NCBI RefSeq assembly: GCF_002798305.1
Contig: NZ_PCGR01000003.1
Location: 248,001-312,000 of the forward strand
Length of the DNA: 64,000 nt
Direction of reading: 5' to 3'
DNA from: Chryseomicrobium excrementi
GTDB taxonomy: Bacteria; Bacillota; Bacilli; Bacillales_A; Planococcaceae
Shown: positions 25,427-32,484 of the stretch, one piece after another
Numbering within the stretch: the stretch's first letter is position 1
Layout: every line of letters starts with the position of its first letter
Translations under genes and position numbers: made by a program
The notes under the pieces: generated by a model
Database searches by the model: none
What the model was told of the DNA's origin: nothing
Seen by the model: the letters and a program-made list of their open reading frames with translations, nothing else

Positions 25427-26123
25427 TCCGGTCCTTACGATTGTGAAAGAGGCTTCTTGGGAGTTGCCGCTCTGGTCCTTTGAAGTAGGGTATATGCCCG
25501 TGCGTAGATTCCGTCTCGATATTTTGATGCGAATGATGCTTCACGTCATCGAGACACTGCCTGTCCGAAGAGCAGTAGCCATTGCAGATATCTTACATGT
25601 GGAAGAGTTGTTCATCGAAGACCTGTTGACGAAGATGCAGCAGAACGGACTGGTTCAACTAGAGAAAAGCGGCTATAGTTTAACGATACAGGGAACGCGT
25701 CAGCTCCAAGCAGGGGTCTATGAAGAACTGCAATCAGAGCGGTTCGATCAATTGCTCTACAGTCCTGCTCATAGCCAATTCTTAACGACAGAGTTTGAAC
25801 TAGAAGTCTTAGAACAACCGATGGACGTTTACAGGTATACTAAGCTTGAGCAACACATCGACTTAAACGAAGACCAACTCATTGAAGGAATTCGAGAAAA
25901 GATGGCTGAAGAGACAGAACATGTGGGTGATTTTGTGGAAACGGTGGATGCATTATCGAGTTCGGATGAAGGGGAAGTTCAGTGGGTAACCTGCCATGAG
26001 TTCCTTGTGTACGATTCCAAAGAGCAGCAACACTACGTTCGAGTGTGGAATCCGGTGATCGGAAGCTGGGATGCGACACTCGAGCAGGCAATCGAAGAAC
26101 AAGAAGCCCCAAGTTGGAACTGA
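25383..26123 (+). CDS. Helicase partner, winged-helix-like hypothetical protein
   Basis: A 246-residue acidic protein, starting within the end of the helicase gene behind a perfect AGGAGGTGAT site. Residues ~35-115 look like a winged helix (MMLHVIETLPVRRAVAIADI, EELFIEDLLTKMQQNGLVQL, GYSLTIQGTRQLQAG): helices followed by a turn and a short hairpin. The rest has no recognised motif; its end contains VQWVTCHEFLVYD and VRVWNPVIGSWD, beta-strand-like. Tight coupling to the helicase suggests a subunit or loader for it. I do not recognise a named family. Confidence 0.7.
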   Translation: MAEQQAKLKSQLLRNPVLTIVKEASWELPLWSFEVGYMPVRRFRLDILMRMMLHVIETLPVRRAVAIADILHVEELFIEDLLTKMQQNGLVQLEKSGYSLTIQGTRQLQAGVYEELQSERFDQLLYSPAHSQFLTTEFELEVLEQPMDVYRYTKLEQHIDLNEDQLIEGIREKMAEETEHVGDFVETVDALSSSDEGEVQWVTCHEFLVYDSKEQQHYVRVWNPVIGSWDATLEQAIEEQEAPSWN

Positions 26124-26160
26124 AAAAACCGCATTCGTGATGCCACGAATGCGGTTTTTT
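26123..26160. terminator. Strong bidirectional terminator
   Basis: A 17-bp perfect stem (26123-26139 with 26144-26160) with four-base loop and A/T tails, between convergent genes. Confidence 0.9.
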
Positions 26161-26914
26161 AAGTGCGGAAAATGAAACCCAGATGGCGTCCTGCCTGTTT
26201 GTGTTGACGATACGAAAACCCTTGTTCACTGGTAAACGTACAGACATTAGAATGCTCTATATGAGCTTCTAAAATACCTGCACGCAAACACTGTTCTTTT
26301 ACAGTTGCCCCGTTATCGATATGATATTTCCCTGTCTCTTTCCGGTACGTAATCAAACCATCCGCATATCCCAGTGCTTCATACTTCTGAGCAACGTCTG
26401 CGTCCACTTCAAATCGATCTTGGCTGAGACAATGTCCGATGTAAGCATACAGATGGTTCGGGTCTTCACGCTTCTCTTCTATCAAATGAGTCAGGAGTTT
26501 CGGTACAATCTCTTTAACCGTTCCTTGCCAACCGGAATGGACGGCGGCAATCAATCCACTCTGATCACTCCAGAGAAGTAGGGGGACGCAGTCTGCTGTG
26601 AACACTCCCAGTACAGTTTCGGGTTCATAACTAAACAACGCATCCGTGTCTGGAATGGCGGTCTCAAGTGATGTGGTCCCTCGTCCCCAATCCTCTTTTG
26701 TTACTTCGTAAAAATTAGCACTATGCGTTTGATTCGCTAGAACAAATTGAGAGAGCGGAACGCCAAGTTCTGTTGCTAACTGATGTCGGTTTTCTAGAAC
26801 TGCATCAGGGGAGACACAACTATGAAGAGCAATATTGTTTGATTCTGGTCGTGTTTCGTCACGTAAAGTGAGTCCTACTGTAAGCTGAGTTGTCGGGTGA
26901 AATCGTGTAAGCAT
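26159..26914 (-). CDS. YlmD/YfiH-type purine nucleoside phosphorylase (laccase-domain family)
   Basis: A 251-residue cytoplasmic enzyme of the DUF152/multicopper-polyphenol-oxidase family, now known as zinc-dependent purine nucleoside phosphorylase/adenosine deaminase. Metal-site motifs are all present: ANQTHSANFYEV (His), FTADCVPLLLW (Cys) and AAVHSGWQGTVKEI (His), plus the conserved AYIGHCLSQDRFEVDADV. GAGGAGG precedes the ATG. It follows the ykuI-like gene by 11 bases and is probably cotranscribed with it. Here it stands away from the division-gene cluster where ylmD usually lies, so it may be a second paralogue. Confidence 0.85.
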   Translation of the reverse strand: MLTRFHPTTQLTVGLTLRDETRPESNNIALHSCVSPDAVLENRHQLATELGVPLSQFVLANQTHSANFYEVTKEDWGRGTTSLETAIPDTDALFSYEPETVLGVFTADCVPLLLWSDQSGLIAAVHSGWQGTVKEIVPKLLTHLIEEKREDPNHLYAYIGHCLSQDRFEVDADVAQKYEALGYADGLITYRKETGKYHIDNGATVKEQCLRAGILEAHIEHSNVCTFTSEQGFSYRQHKQAGRHLGFIFRT

Positions 26915-26925
26915 CCAATCCTCCT

Positions 26926-28140
26926 CTAATTCATAAACAAAAAGTCATTTTCAGTTATAAAGTCGTAACTGAAATCAATGAATAAAAAATAGTCGTTACT
27001 AAGTGGGTAACTAAACGTGCGGACGAACTCGCGCGTTTCAATATCGGCGTAAAGATCGGATAAGCGTCCGTGCTGCGTCCGCTGCATCCGCATCATGTTC
27101 TCCAGGAAATATGGACGGAATGCCCAGTTCGAGCCGCGGACCTGCTCTTCTCGCATCCAGGAGCCTTGCTTTTTTCGTAAGTTGGCAGATACTTGACGGC
27201 CACTTGCATCGCATATATATAGACGGAATGCGTGACCATCAAAAATGGTTTTCGCTTCTTCTGCTAAGTCGTCTGCATGACCTTCGTCACGCCATTTGGA
27301 TAATTTTTTTAGGCGGTGGTGGCATTGTTCAGTAAACTGAATCCGCTGAAGGATTAATTCTTTTTCGCGACTCACAAAGGTCTGAATCTGGCTGGACAAT
27401 GTCACATCAAGTGTGACACCTAGTTCTAGCTGGCAGCTCGGTTTGGCAAGATAAAACCCTTGGTAGTAATGTCCATTGTTTTTCCAAGCAAAATAGAGCT
27501 GGTTGGCATCTTCAATCATTTCATATGCTAAAACAGCACCGATTCTTCTAGCTAGCACGGATAAGGTATGAAGGATATCTTGAAAGTTTTCCAAATTCGT
27601 TGAGCGAGTCAATGACGCATCGATTTTGAGGATGTCTGGCCGCAGCGCGCGAATTCTGTCAATGTTGGAACTGGCACCACCGATATGATCGATAGCGAGT
27701 CGAATACCGTACGTCTTATAATAACGCAGCAAATGGTTCAGGCTTTCAAACTCTTCTTCAATATCATGCTCTGTCACCTCGAGAATGAAACGGTTCAGTG
27801 CGAATCCTTTTTTCTCTTGTTCGGTTAAAAAGCGTAGGAAGGCCTCGTCGTCTCCTTCAATTAATTGACTGGCCGACCTGTTAACAGAGAGAAATCCTGG
27901 ATTCTCGGTTGCCAGTAGATGGTCTACTGCCTGTGATAACAGGTGCGCATCAACTTCGTTTTTAAATTCAACCGGAATCTCGGTGTCTAAAAAGAAATCT
28001 TTGAGTGACTGCCAGTTGCCGTCCTCTTCGTATCTCCCTAATACTTCAAAGCCAGCCACTTGATGGGTGATGGCACTGACGATTGGCTGCAGCGCAGGGC
28101 GCACGCGGTCTAGGTGGTCCATTATCTGAAGAGCGTCCAT
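26926..28140 (-). CDS. ykuI: YkuI-like degenerate EAL protein
   Basis: A 404-residue soluble protein, the length of Bacillus YkuI (EAL domain plus C-terminal PAS-like YkuI_C domain). EAL segments: LQPIVSAITHQVAGFEVLGR (Glu of E-V-L at residue 32), FLSVNRSA, ILEVTEHD, LAIDHIGG, LKIDAS, YEMIED and YYQGFYLAKP. Where active phosphodiesterases have DDFG, this one has D-H, and the late AEGVE motif is AYEMIE. It therefore most likely binds c-di-GMP without hydrolysing it. The C-terminal ~150 residues (FRLYICDASGRQVSANL ... FIDFSYDFITE) fit the YkuI_C sensor. Upstream of ylmD-like in the same direction. Confidence 0.85.
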   Translation of the reverse strand: MDALQIMDHLDRVRPALQPIVSAITHQVAGFEVLGRYEEDGNWQSLKDFFLDTEIPVEFKNEVDAHLLSQAVDHLLATENPGFLSVNRSASQLIEGDDEAFLRFLTEQEKKGFALNRFILEVTEHDIEEEFESLNHLLRYYKTYGIRLAIDHIGGASSNIDRIRALRPDILKIDASLTRSTNLENFQDILHTLSVLARRIGAVLAYEMIEDANQLYFAWKNNGHYYQGFYLAKPSCQLELGVTLDVTLSSQIQTFVSREKELILQRIQFTEQCHHRLKKLSKWRDEGHADDLAEEAKTIFDGHAFRLYICDASGRQVSANLRKKQGSWMREEQVRGSNWAFRPYFLENMMRMQRTQHGRLSDLYADIETREFVRTFSYPLSNDYFLFIDFSYDFITENDFLFMN

Positions 28141-28265
28141 TTCATTGCCCCCTTAAAGGTACTTGTCATTTCCTGATTATATCATTTTGTAGGCAGACTA
28201 AAAATGCAAAGAATTCGGATAATGGGTAAACTAGAGAGAGCTAGGGTAAGGAAGGAGAGAGCAGG

Positions 28266-28999
28266 ATGAAAGTCACGACATTAGGTTTTTGGGGAGGCTA
28301 CCCCAACCGAGGAGAAGCCACATCTGCTTTTTTAGTAGAATATGAAGGAAGTCGTTTATTAGTAGACTGTGGGAGTGCTGTACTATCTACTTATTTAACG
28401 CTAGGTGAAGTTCACGAGTTGGATGCGGTAGTAATCAGTCATTACCACCCGGATCACATTGCAGATGTCGGTGTCTTGCAGCATGCGGCGATGATTTTCA
28501 AACAACTTGGGCAGTTAGAGAAGCCGATACCGATTTATGCGCATACACAAGATTCCGTCGAGTTTGGGAAATTGAGTTATAAAGGTGTCACGGTAGGGAT
28601 GGAACTAGATGCACATGCTACCTATACCATTGGGCCATTCAAAGTTTCGACATGTCCTACAGTGCATCCTGTCTACTGTCTTGCTTTTCGTATTGAGGCA
28701 GGTGGGAAAACCGTCGTCTTCACAGCAGATACCGGTTGGACAGACGCGCTCGTGCCATTTGCGAAGGGAGCCGACCTCTTAGTCAGTGAATGCAACGTAT
28801 ATCCCCAATATGCGGTAAGATTCAGGGGCATCTGACTGGAAAAGAAGCCGGGAAGCTTGCATCCGAGGCAGGAGTGGGGCGACTGGTTTTAACTCACTTA
28901 CCTCAGTACGGTGACCGAGCGGTTTTAGTGACGGAAGCAGAGTCCACTTATTCAGGACCTATAGAGCTTGCCTATACCAAACAACAAATCGAATTGTAG
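28266..28999 (+). pseudogene. MBL-fold hydrolase (YhfI-like), frameshifted
   Basis: The first part (28266-28835) encodes a metallo-beta-lactamase-fold hydrolase with S58-HYHPDH64, HPVYCLAFRIEAGGKTVVFTAD and LLVSECNVY, then runs into a stop after 189 codons. The remaining family sequence (GHLTGKEAGKLA, LVLTHLPQYGD) continues in the reading frame shifted by -1 up to 28999. A single missing base between about 28800 and 28830 (for example near GCGGTAAG) would restore one 244-residue protein, the normal family length. This is either a true frameshift mutation or a sequencing error; no slippery stop signal is evident. Upstream GGAGAG serves the start. The two histidine/aspartate halves would not work separately. 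Confidence 0.8.
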
Positions 29000-29013
29000 A
29001 AATGAGGATGCAT

Positions 29014-29922
29014 ATGAAAACAGCATTGATGCTTGGAGGTACGCAGTTTGTTGGAAAGCGTGTTGTACAGCTTCTTCTAGATCGGGGAGTCCAAGTTACG
29101 ATTGCAACTAGAGGGCAAAAGCAAGATGATTTCGGAGACCAAGTCACTCGAGTCCGTCTAGACCGGACCGATGAGAAGTCCGTCTTACATGCGCTGCAAG
29201 GTAAAGAGTTTGATGTGGTATTTGATCACACATGCTATTCGCCTGTTGAAGTGAGAGAAGTGCTCGAGGCTTTAGGAAACGGAGTAGGGAAATATGTTTT
29301 TATTTCTTCTGTCGCAGTCTACGATTTTGGAGAAAAGTTAACGGAACAAGATTTTAATCCACGTCACTTTGACATCCATTACAAACCACGTCAAGAATAC
29401 GCGGGACTTGAAGGGTATCAAGAAGCCAAGCGAGCTTCAGAGGCGGTACTTTATCAACAGGCCCCTTGTCCTGTGGTCACAGTTCGCTTTCCTTATATCG
29501 TTGGGGTAGACGACTATACAGAACGTTTCGCGTTTCACGTGCGGTCGATTGAAGAAGGTCACTCAATTGGAGTGAGCAATCCCCAAGCGCGCTTTGGATT
29601 TGTTGATTCTGCTGAAGCGGCTCACTTTTTAGTGGAAGTGGCGGCAAGTGACTTTGAAGGCCCAATCAATGCAGGATCAGACGGGAGTATCTCGCATGAA
29701 GAGCTCTACCGAAAGATTGCAGACGCACTTGGTCGGGAGTACAGTCTTTCGGAAGATCCAATGACAAACCGCAGTCCATATGACTTAGGTCAATCCCTTG
29801 CCCAGACAACGGCGTTCGCTCATGAACAAGGGTTTTTGTTTAAAGAGCTGCATCAAGTGATTGAAGAACAGATTGCTAGTCATCAGACAGCTGTCAGTAA
29901 AAAGGATGACAGTGGTCACTAG
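29014..29922 (+). CDS. NAD-dependent epimerase/reductase
   Basis: A 302-residue extended SDR protein with N-terminal Rossmann motif MLGGTQFVGKRVVQLLL, FDVVFDHTCYSPVEV, YVFISSVAVYDFGE and YQEAKRASEAVL. The classical YxxxK appears as Y-Q-E-A-K. Such short SDRs include sugar-nucleotide epimerases and chloroplast-type RNA-binding relatives; the substrate cannot be told. The ATG at 29014 has GAGG seven bases upstream; in-frame ATGs at 29002 and 29008 are less well placed. It follows the broken MBL gene by 14 bases and was probably cotranscribed with it. Confidence 0.8.
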   Translation: MKTALMLGGTQFVGKRVVQLLLDRGVQVTIATRGQKQDDFGDQVTRVRLDRTDEKSVLHALQGKEFDVVFDHTCYSPVEVREVLEALGNGVGKYVFISSVAVYDFGEKLTEQDFNPRHFDIHYKPRQEYAGLEGYQEAKRASEAVLYQQAPCPVVTVRFPYIVGVDDYTERFAFHVRSIEEGHSIGVSNPQARFGFVDSAEAAHFLVEVAASDFEGPINAGSDGSISHEELYRKIADALGREYSLSEDPMTNRSPYDLGQSLAQTTAFAHEQGFLFKELHQVIEEQIASHQTAVSKKDDSGH

Positions 29923-29969
29923 TAGGATAGTAATCGGATTGTGTAAAGTAGACATAAGGAGATGACATT

Positions 29970-30611
29970 ATGGATACAACACATACATTTACAAAACGTG
30001 AAGAATTGCTCAACGCTTTGATTCACGGACTGGGAGCATTACTCAGTGTAGCGGCGCTTGTTGTGCTCATCGTTGCCGGCGCTCAAACAGGAGATGCTTG
30101 GCATATCGTGAGCTTTACCGTGTTCGGGACTTCCATGCTGATTTTGTACACGTCATCGACACTCGTGCACAGTTTTCCTGAAGGGAAAGCAAAAGATTGG
30201 TTTGAGTGGCTCGACCATTCTTCAATCTATTGGTTCATCGCGGGAACTTACACACCGTTTTTGTTTTTGGCAGTGGAAGGGGCTTTAGCTTGGGTCCTGT
30301 TTGGCATCGTATGGGCGCTCGCTATTGGCGGAACACTATTTAAACTGTACTTTGTCAAACGTTTCGTCAAACTATCCACATTTCTCTACGTTGTAATGGG
30401 ATGGTTGATCGTATTCGCTTGGAATCCTTTGACTGCGGCGATGACGCAAGAAGGATTGTGGCTCTTGATTGCTGGCGGTGTCCTTTATACAGTGGGAGCT
30501 ATCTTTTATGTGTGGCGAGGTTTTCTTTACCACCATGCTGTCTGGCATGTCTTTGTATTAGCAGCAAGTGTCTGTCATTTCTTTTCTGTCTACAGTTTAC
30601 TTTCTCAATGA
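29970..30611 (+). CDS. Hemolysin III / PAQR-family membrane protein
   Basis: A 213-residue protein with seven hydrophobic helices and the PAQR/HlyIII motifs: N-A-L-I-H-G near residue 17, STLVHSFPEGK..FEWLDHSSIYWFIAGTYTPF, and the final HHAVWHVFVLAASVCHFFSVY with the conserved histidines. Members (YqfA/TrhA) influence membrane energetics and lipid homeostasis. ATAAGGAGATG precedes the ATG. Single gene. Confidence 0.9.
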   Translation: MDTTHTFTKREELLNALIHGLGALLSVAALVVLIVAGAQTGDAWHIVSFTVFGTSMLILYTSSTLVHSFPEGKAKDWFEWLDHSSIYWFIAGTYTPFLFLAVEGALAWVLFGIVWALAIGGTLFKLYFVKRFVKLSTFLYVVMGWLIVFAWNPLTAAMTQEGLWLLIAGGVLYTVGAIFYVWRGFLYHHAVWHVFVLAASVCHFFSVYSLLSQ

Positions 30612-30777
30612 ATAAAACCTCCTGTTGTGAGACAAGCTAGTCTTGTTCAATCGATAAGGAGTTTTTTTAATGGGTATTTTATTTGGAGATCCAATGAAAG
30701 AACCGCTACACAGTGGGGAAGTAACGGAGATTTGAGCCTATGTCGTGTCAACTTCCAAAAAATTAATGTGCCTCTAG
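30612..30777. other. Intergenic region with weak hairpin and gene remnant
   Basis: After the HlyIII gene, ACAAG-CTAGT-CTTGT makes a small stem and a T-run follows at 30661-30668, perhaps a weak terminator. The rest holds the truncated reading frame described at 30670-30735. Confidence 0.4.
30670..30735 (+). pseudogene. 5' remnant of a DUF3231-like gene
   Basis: Behind AAGGAG an ATG opens MGILFGDPMKEPLHSGEV and stops after 21 codons. This resembles the opening I know from DUF3231 proteins (MGILSGNP..EPLHYGEV). In-frame after the TGA the sequence continues AYVVSTSKKLM, so the TGA may replace the usual Trp codon TGG. A terminator at 30778 cuts off the rest; the other ~300 codons are absent. The match is short, so the identification is tentative. 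Confidence 0.4.
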
Positions 30778-30805
30778 AGCCACTCCTTTTGAGAGTGGCT
30801 TTTTG
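30778..30805 (+). terminator. Intrinsic terminator upstream of crt cluster
   Basis: AGCCACTC (30778-30785) pairs with GAGTGGCT (30793-30800), followed by TTTTTG. It insulates the carotenoid operon from upstream transcription. Confidence 0.8.
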
Positions 30806-30823
30806 TATGTATAACTTTGCTGT

Positions 30824-30852
30824 CGCGTAATCTTTTACAAAAAGATTATGCG
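30824..30852. repeat. Inverted repeat upstream of crt promoter
   Basis: CGCGTAATCTTTT and AAAAGATTATGCG pair over 13 positions with one G-U, three-base centre. It lacks a T-tract, so it may be an operator or a hairpin; just downstream begin the TTGTAYAA sites. Confidence 0.5.
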
Positions 30853-30856
30853 AAGG

Positions 30857-30864
30857 TTGTACAA
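30857..30864. promoter_or_regulatory. Isolated TTGTACAA site
   Basis: A single TTGTACAA, 53 bp (about five helical turns) upstream of the three tandem copies at 30910-30942. Confidence 0.45.
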
Positions 30865-30909
30865 AATAAAAACATTTTCTACTAAATAATAGCCAAAAAA
30901 CGAAAATGG

Positions 30910-30942
30910 TTGTATAATCATTGTACAAGTATTGTATAAAGA
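30910..30942 (+). promoter_or_regulatory. Three 11-bp direct repeats (CarH/LitR-like operator) over crt promoter
   Basis: TTGTATAATCA, TTGTACAAGTA and TTGTATAAAGA follow each other without gap at 11-bp period. The first contains a TATAAT -10 box (30913-30918) with a poor -35 (TAGCCA). Tetrameric CarH-type MerR photoreceptors are known to bind tandem 11-bp direct repeats with TNTACA cores at carotenoid promoters, so light/B12 control of this cluster is a reasonable inference. No MerR-family gene is present in this window. Confidence 0.6.
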
Positions 30943-30954
30943 GGAGGGCCATCC

Positions 30955-32484
30955 ATGAAAAAGAGAATCGCAGTCGTAGGAGCGGGACCAGGTGGACTTG
31001 CAGCAGCCATGTTATTGGCCTCTAAAGGCTTTGAAGTAGACGTTTATGAGAAGAATAATACGGTCGGCGGACGCAATGCAGCTATAGAGATGGAAGGATT
31101 TCGGTTTGATGTAGGACCTACATTTTTAAGTATGATCCATATTGTTGATGAGTTGTTTGAAGCGGCAGGACGAAATATGCATGACTATATGGATTTGGTG
31201 GAGCTTCCTGAGATGTATCAATTAACATTCGATGGGGGACGCACTTTGGATATGACGCGAGACCGGGAAGAAATGAAGCGTCGTATTGAAGCGGCTTACC
31301 CGGGAAACAGCGCAGGGTATGATCAGTTTCTATACGAAAGTAGCAAGAAGCTTGCTGCATTAACGCCGATCCTTCAATCTCGTATGGACAAACTCATTCA
31401 CTACATGCGGCCATCAGTCATGAAAGCTTTACCAGAGCTTGAACTCGGAAAAACACTCTACGATGTATTGAGTCGCTACTTTAACCATGAAGAATTGAAA
31501 CTTGCCTTCACGTTTCAGTCTAAATATTTGGGAATGTCGCCATGGGAATGTCCAGGAGCATTTTCCATCCTTTCTTACATGGAACATGCGTATGGCATCT
31601 ATCATCCAATTGGGGGTGTCAACCAGCTCTCGCATTCTATGGCAAAAGTAGTTGAAGAGTACGGTGGACGTATTCACTTAGGTCAGGGTGTGAAAAAATT
31701 CAAACTTGACGGTAAGAAAGTTACAGGGTTACTCCTAGAGAATGGAGAACAAGTGGACGTAGATGAAGTGGTAGTCAATGGGGACTTCGGTCATGTCATG
31801 ACAAATCTCGTGGATGAAGGTATACTAAAAAAATATTCAACAGAAAATTTAGAAAAGAAAAAATATTCTTGTTCCACGTTTATGTTGTACTTAGGGCTGG
31901 ATAAGAAATATGATCTTCCGCATCACAATATTGTCTTTGCTAAAGACTATAAGACCAATGTAGAAGAAATTACACACACGCGAAAACTGTCTGCTGATCC
32001 TTCTATTTATGTCCAAAACGCGAGTGTCACTGATCCAACGCTGGCGCCGGAGGGACAATCCGCCCTATACATCTTAGCTCCTGTCCCTAACAACGACAGT
32101 AAAATTGGCTGGGCAGAAGAGCAGCAAGCCTTCCGTGATTTGGTCATTCGAACCATTGAAGAAAAATCTGGATTCGAAGACTTATCCAAGCATATTGTCG
32201 TGGAGAAAATGTTGACTCCTGTAAATTGGCAACAAGACTTCTCTGTTTATAAAGGAGCCACTTTCAATTTAGGTCACCAACTGTCACAGATGATGGTATT
32301 CCGTCCTCATAACAAATTTGAAGAATTAGATCACTGTTGGCTAGTTGGGGGGGGAACTCACCCAGGTAGTGGCTTGCCAACTATTTTAGAGTCAGCTCGA
32401 ATTGTAACAAACGGCATTCTAGCGGAACAAGGGAAAGACCGGATACCGGTTGGATTGTTACCAGCATGGGAGGGGACGGCATGA
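30955..32484 (+). CDS. CrtN-type desaturase/oxidase paralogue 1
   Basis: A 509-residue FAD-dependent carotenoid desaturase-like protein. N-terminal dinucleotide motif VVGAGPGGLAAAMLLASKGF with VYEKNNTVGGR, then FDVGPTFLSM, LKYLGMSPWECPGAFSILSY, HPIGGVNQLS and the C-terminal FAD motif VGGGTHPGSGLPTILESARI. It is related to diapophytoene desaturase CrtN and to the oxidase CrtP; the FDVGPTFLSM segment differs from both the CrtN gene at 32481 and the CrtP-like gene at 37341, so it is a third subtype (as in clusters with crtNa/Nb/Nc). GAGGAGG precedes the ATG. It ends with an ATGA overlap into the next gene. Confidence 0.85.
   Translation: MKKRIAVVGAGPGGLAAAMLLASKGFEVDVYEKNNTVGGRNAAIEMEGFRFDVGPTFLSMIHIVDELFEAAGRNMHDYMDLVELPEMYQLTFDGGRTLDMTRDREEMKRRIEAAYPGNSAGYDQFLYESSKKLAALTPILQSRMDKLIHYMRPSVMKALPELELGKTLYDVLSRYFNHEELKLAFTFQSKYLGMSPWECPGAFSILSYMEHAYGIYHPIGGVNQLSHSMAKVVEEYGGRIHLGQGVKKFKLDGKKVTGLLLENGEQVDVDEVVVNGDFGHVMTNLVDEGILKKYSTENLEKKKYSCSTFMLYLGLDKKYDLPHHNIVFAKDYKTNVEEITHTRKLSADPSIYVQNASVTDPTLAPEGQSALYILAPVPNNDSKIGWAEEQQAFRDLVIRTIEEKSGFEDLSKHIVVEKMLTPVNWQQDFSVYKGATFNLGHQLSQMMVFRPHNKFEELDHCWLVGGGTHPGSGLPTILESARIVTNGILAEQGKDRIPVGLLPAWEGTA

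Noticed and set aside
28790-28999. A separate 69-residue gene after the MBL fragment
   Set aside because: Its content continues the family sequence of the upstream frame (GHLTG, LTHLP), so it is the second half of a frameshifted gene.
30910-30940. MerR-type promoter TTGTAT-N19-TATAAA before the carotenoid genes
   Set aside because: Transcription from it would start inside the ribosome binding site, so TATAAT at 30913-30918 is the better -10 and the TTGTAYAA units are better read as operator repeats.
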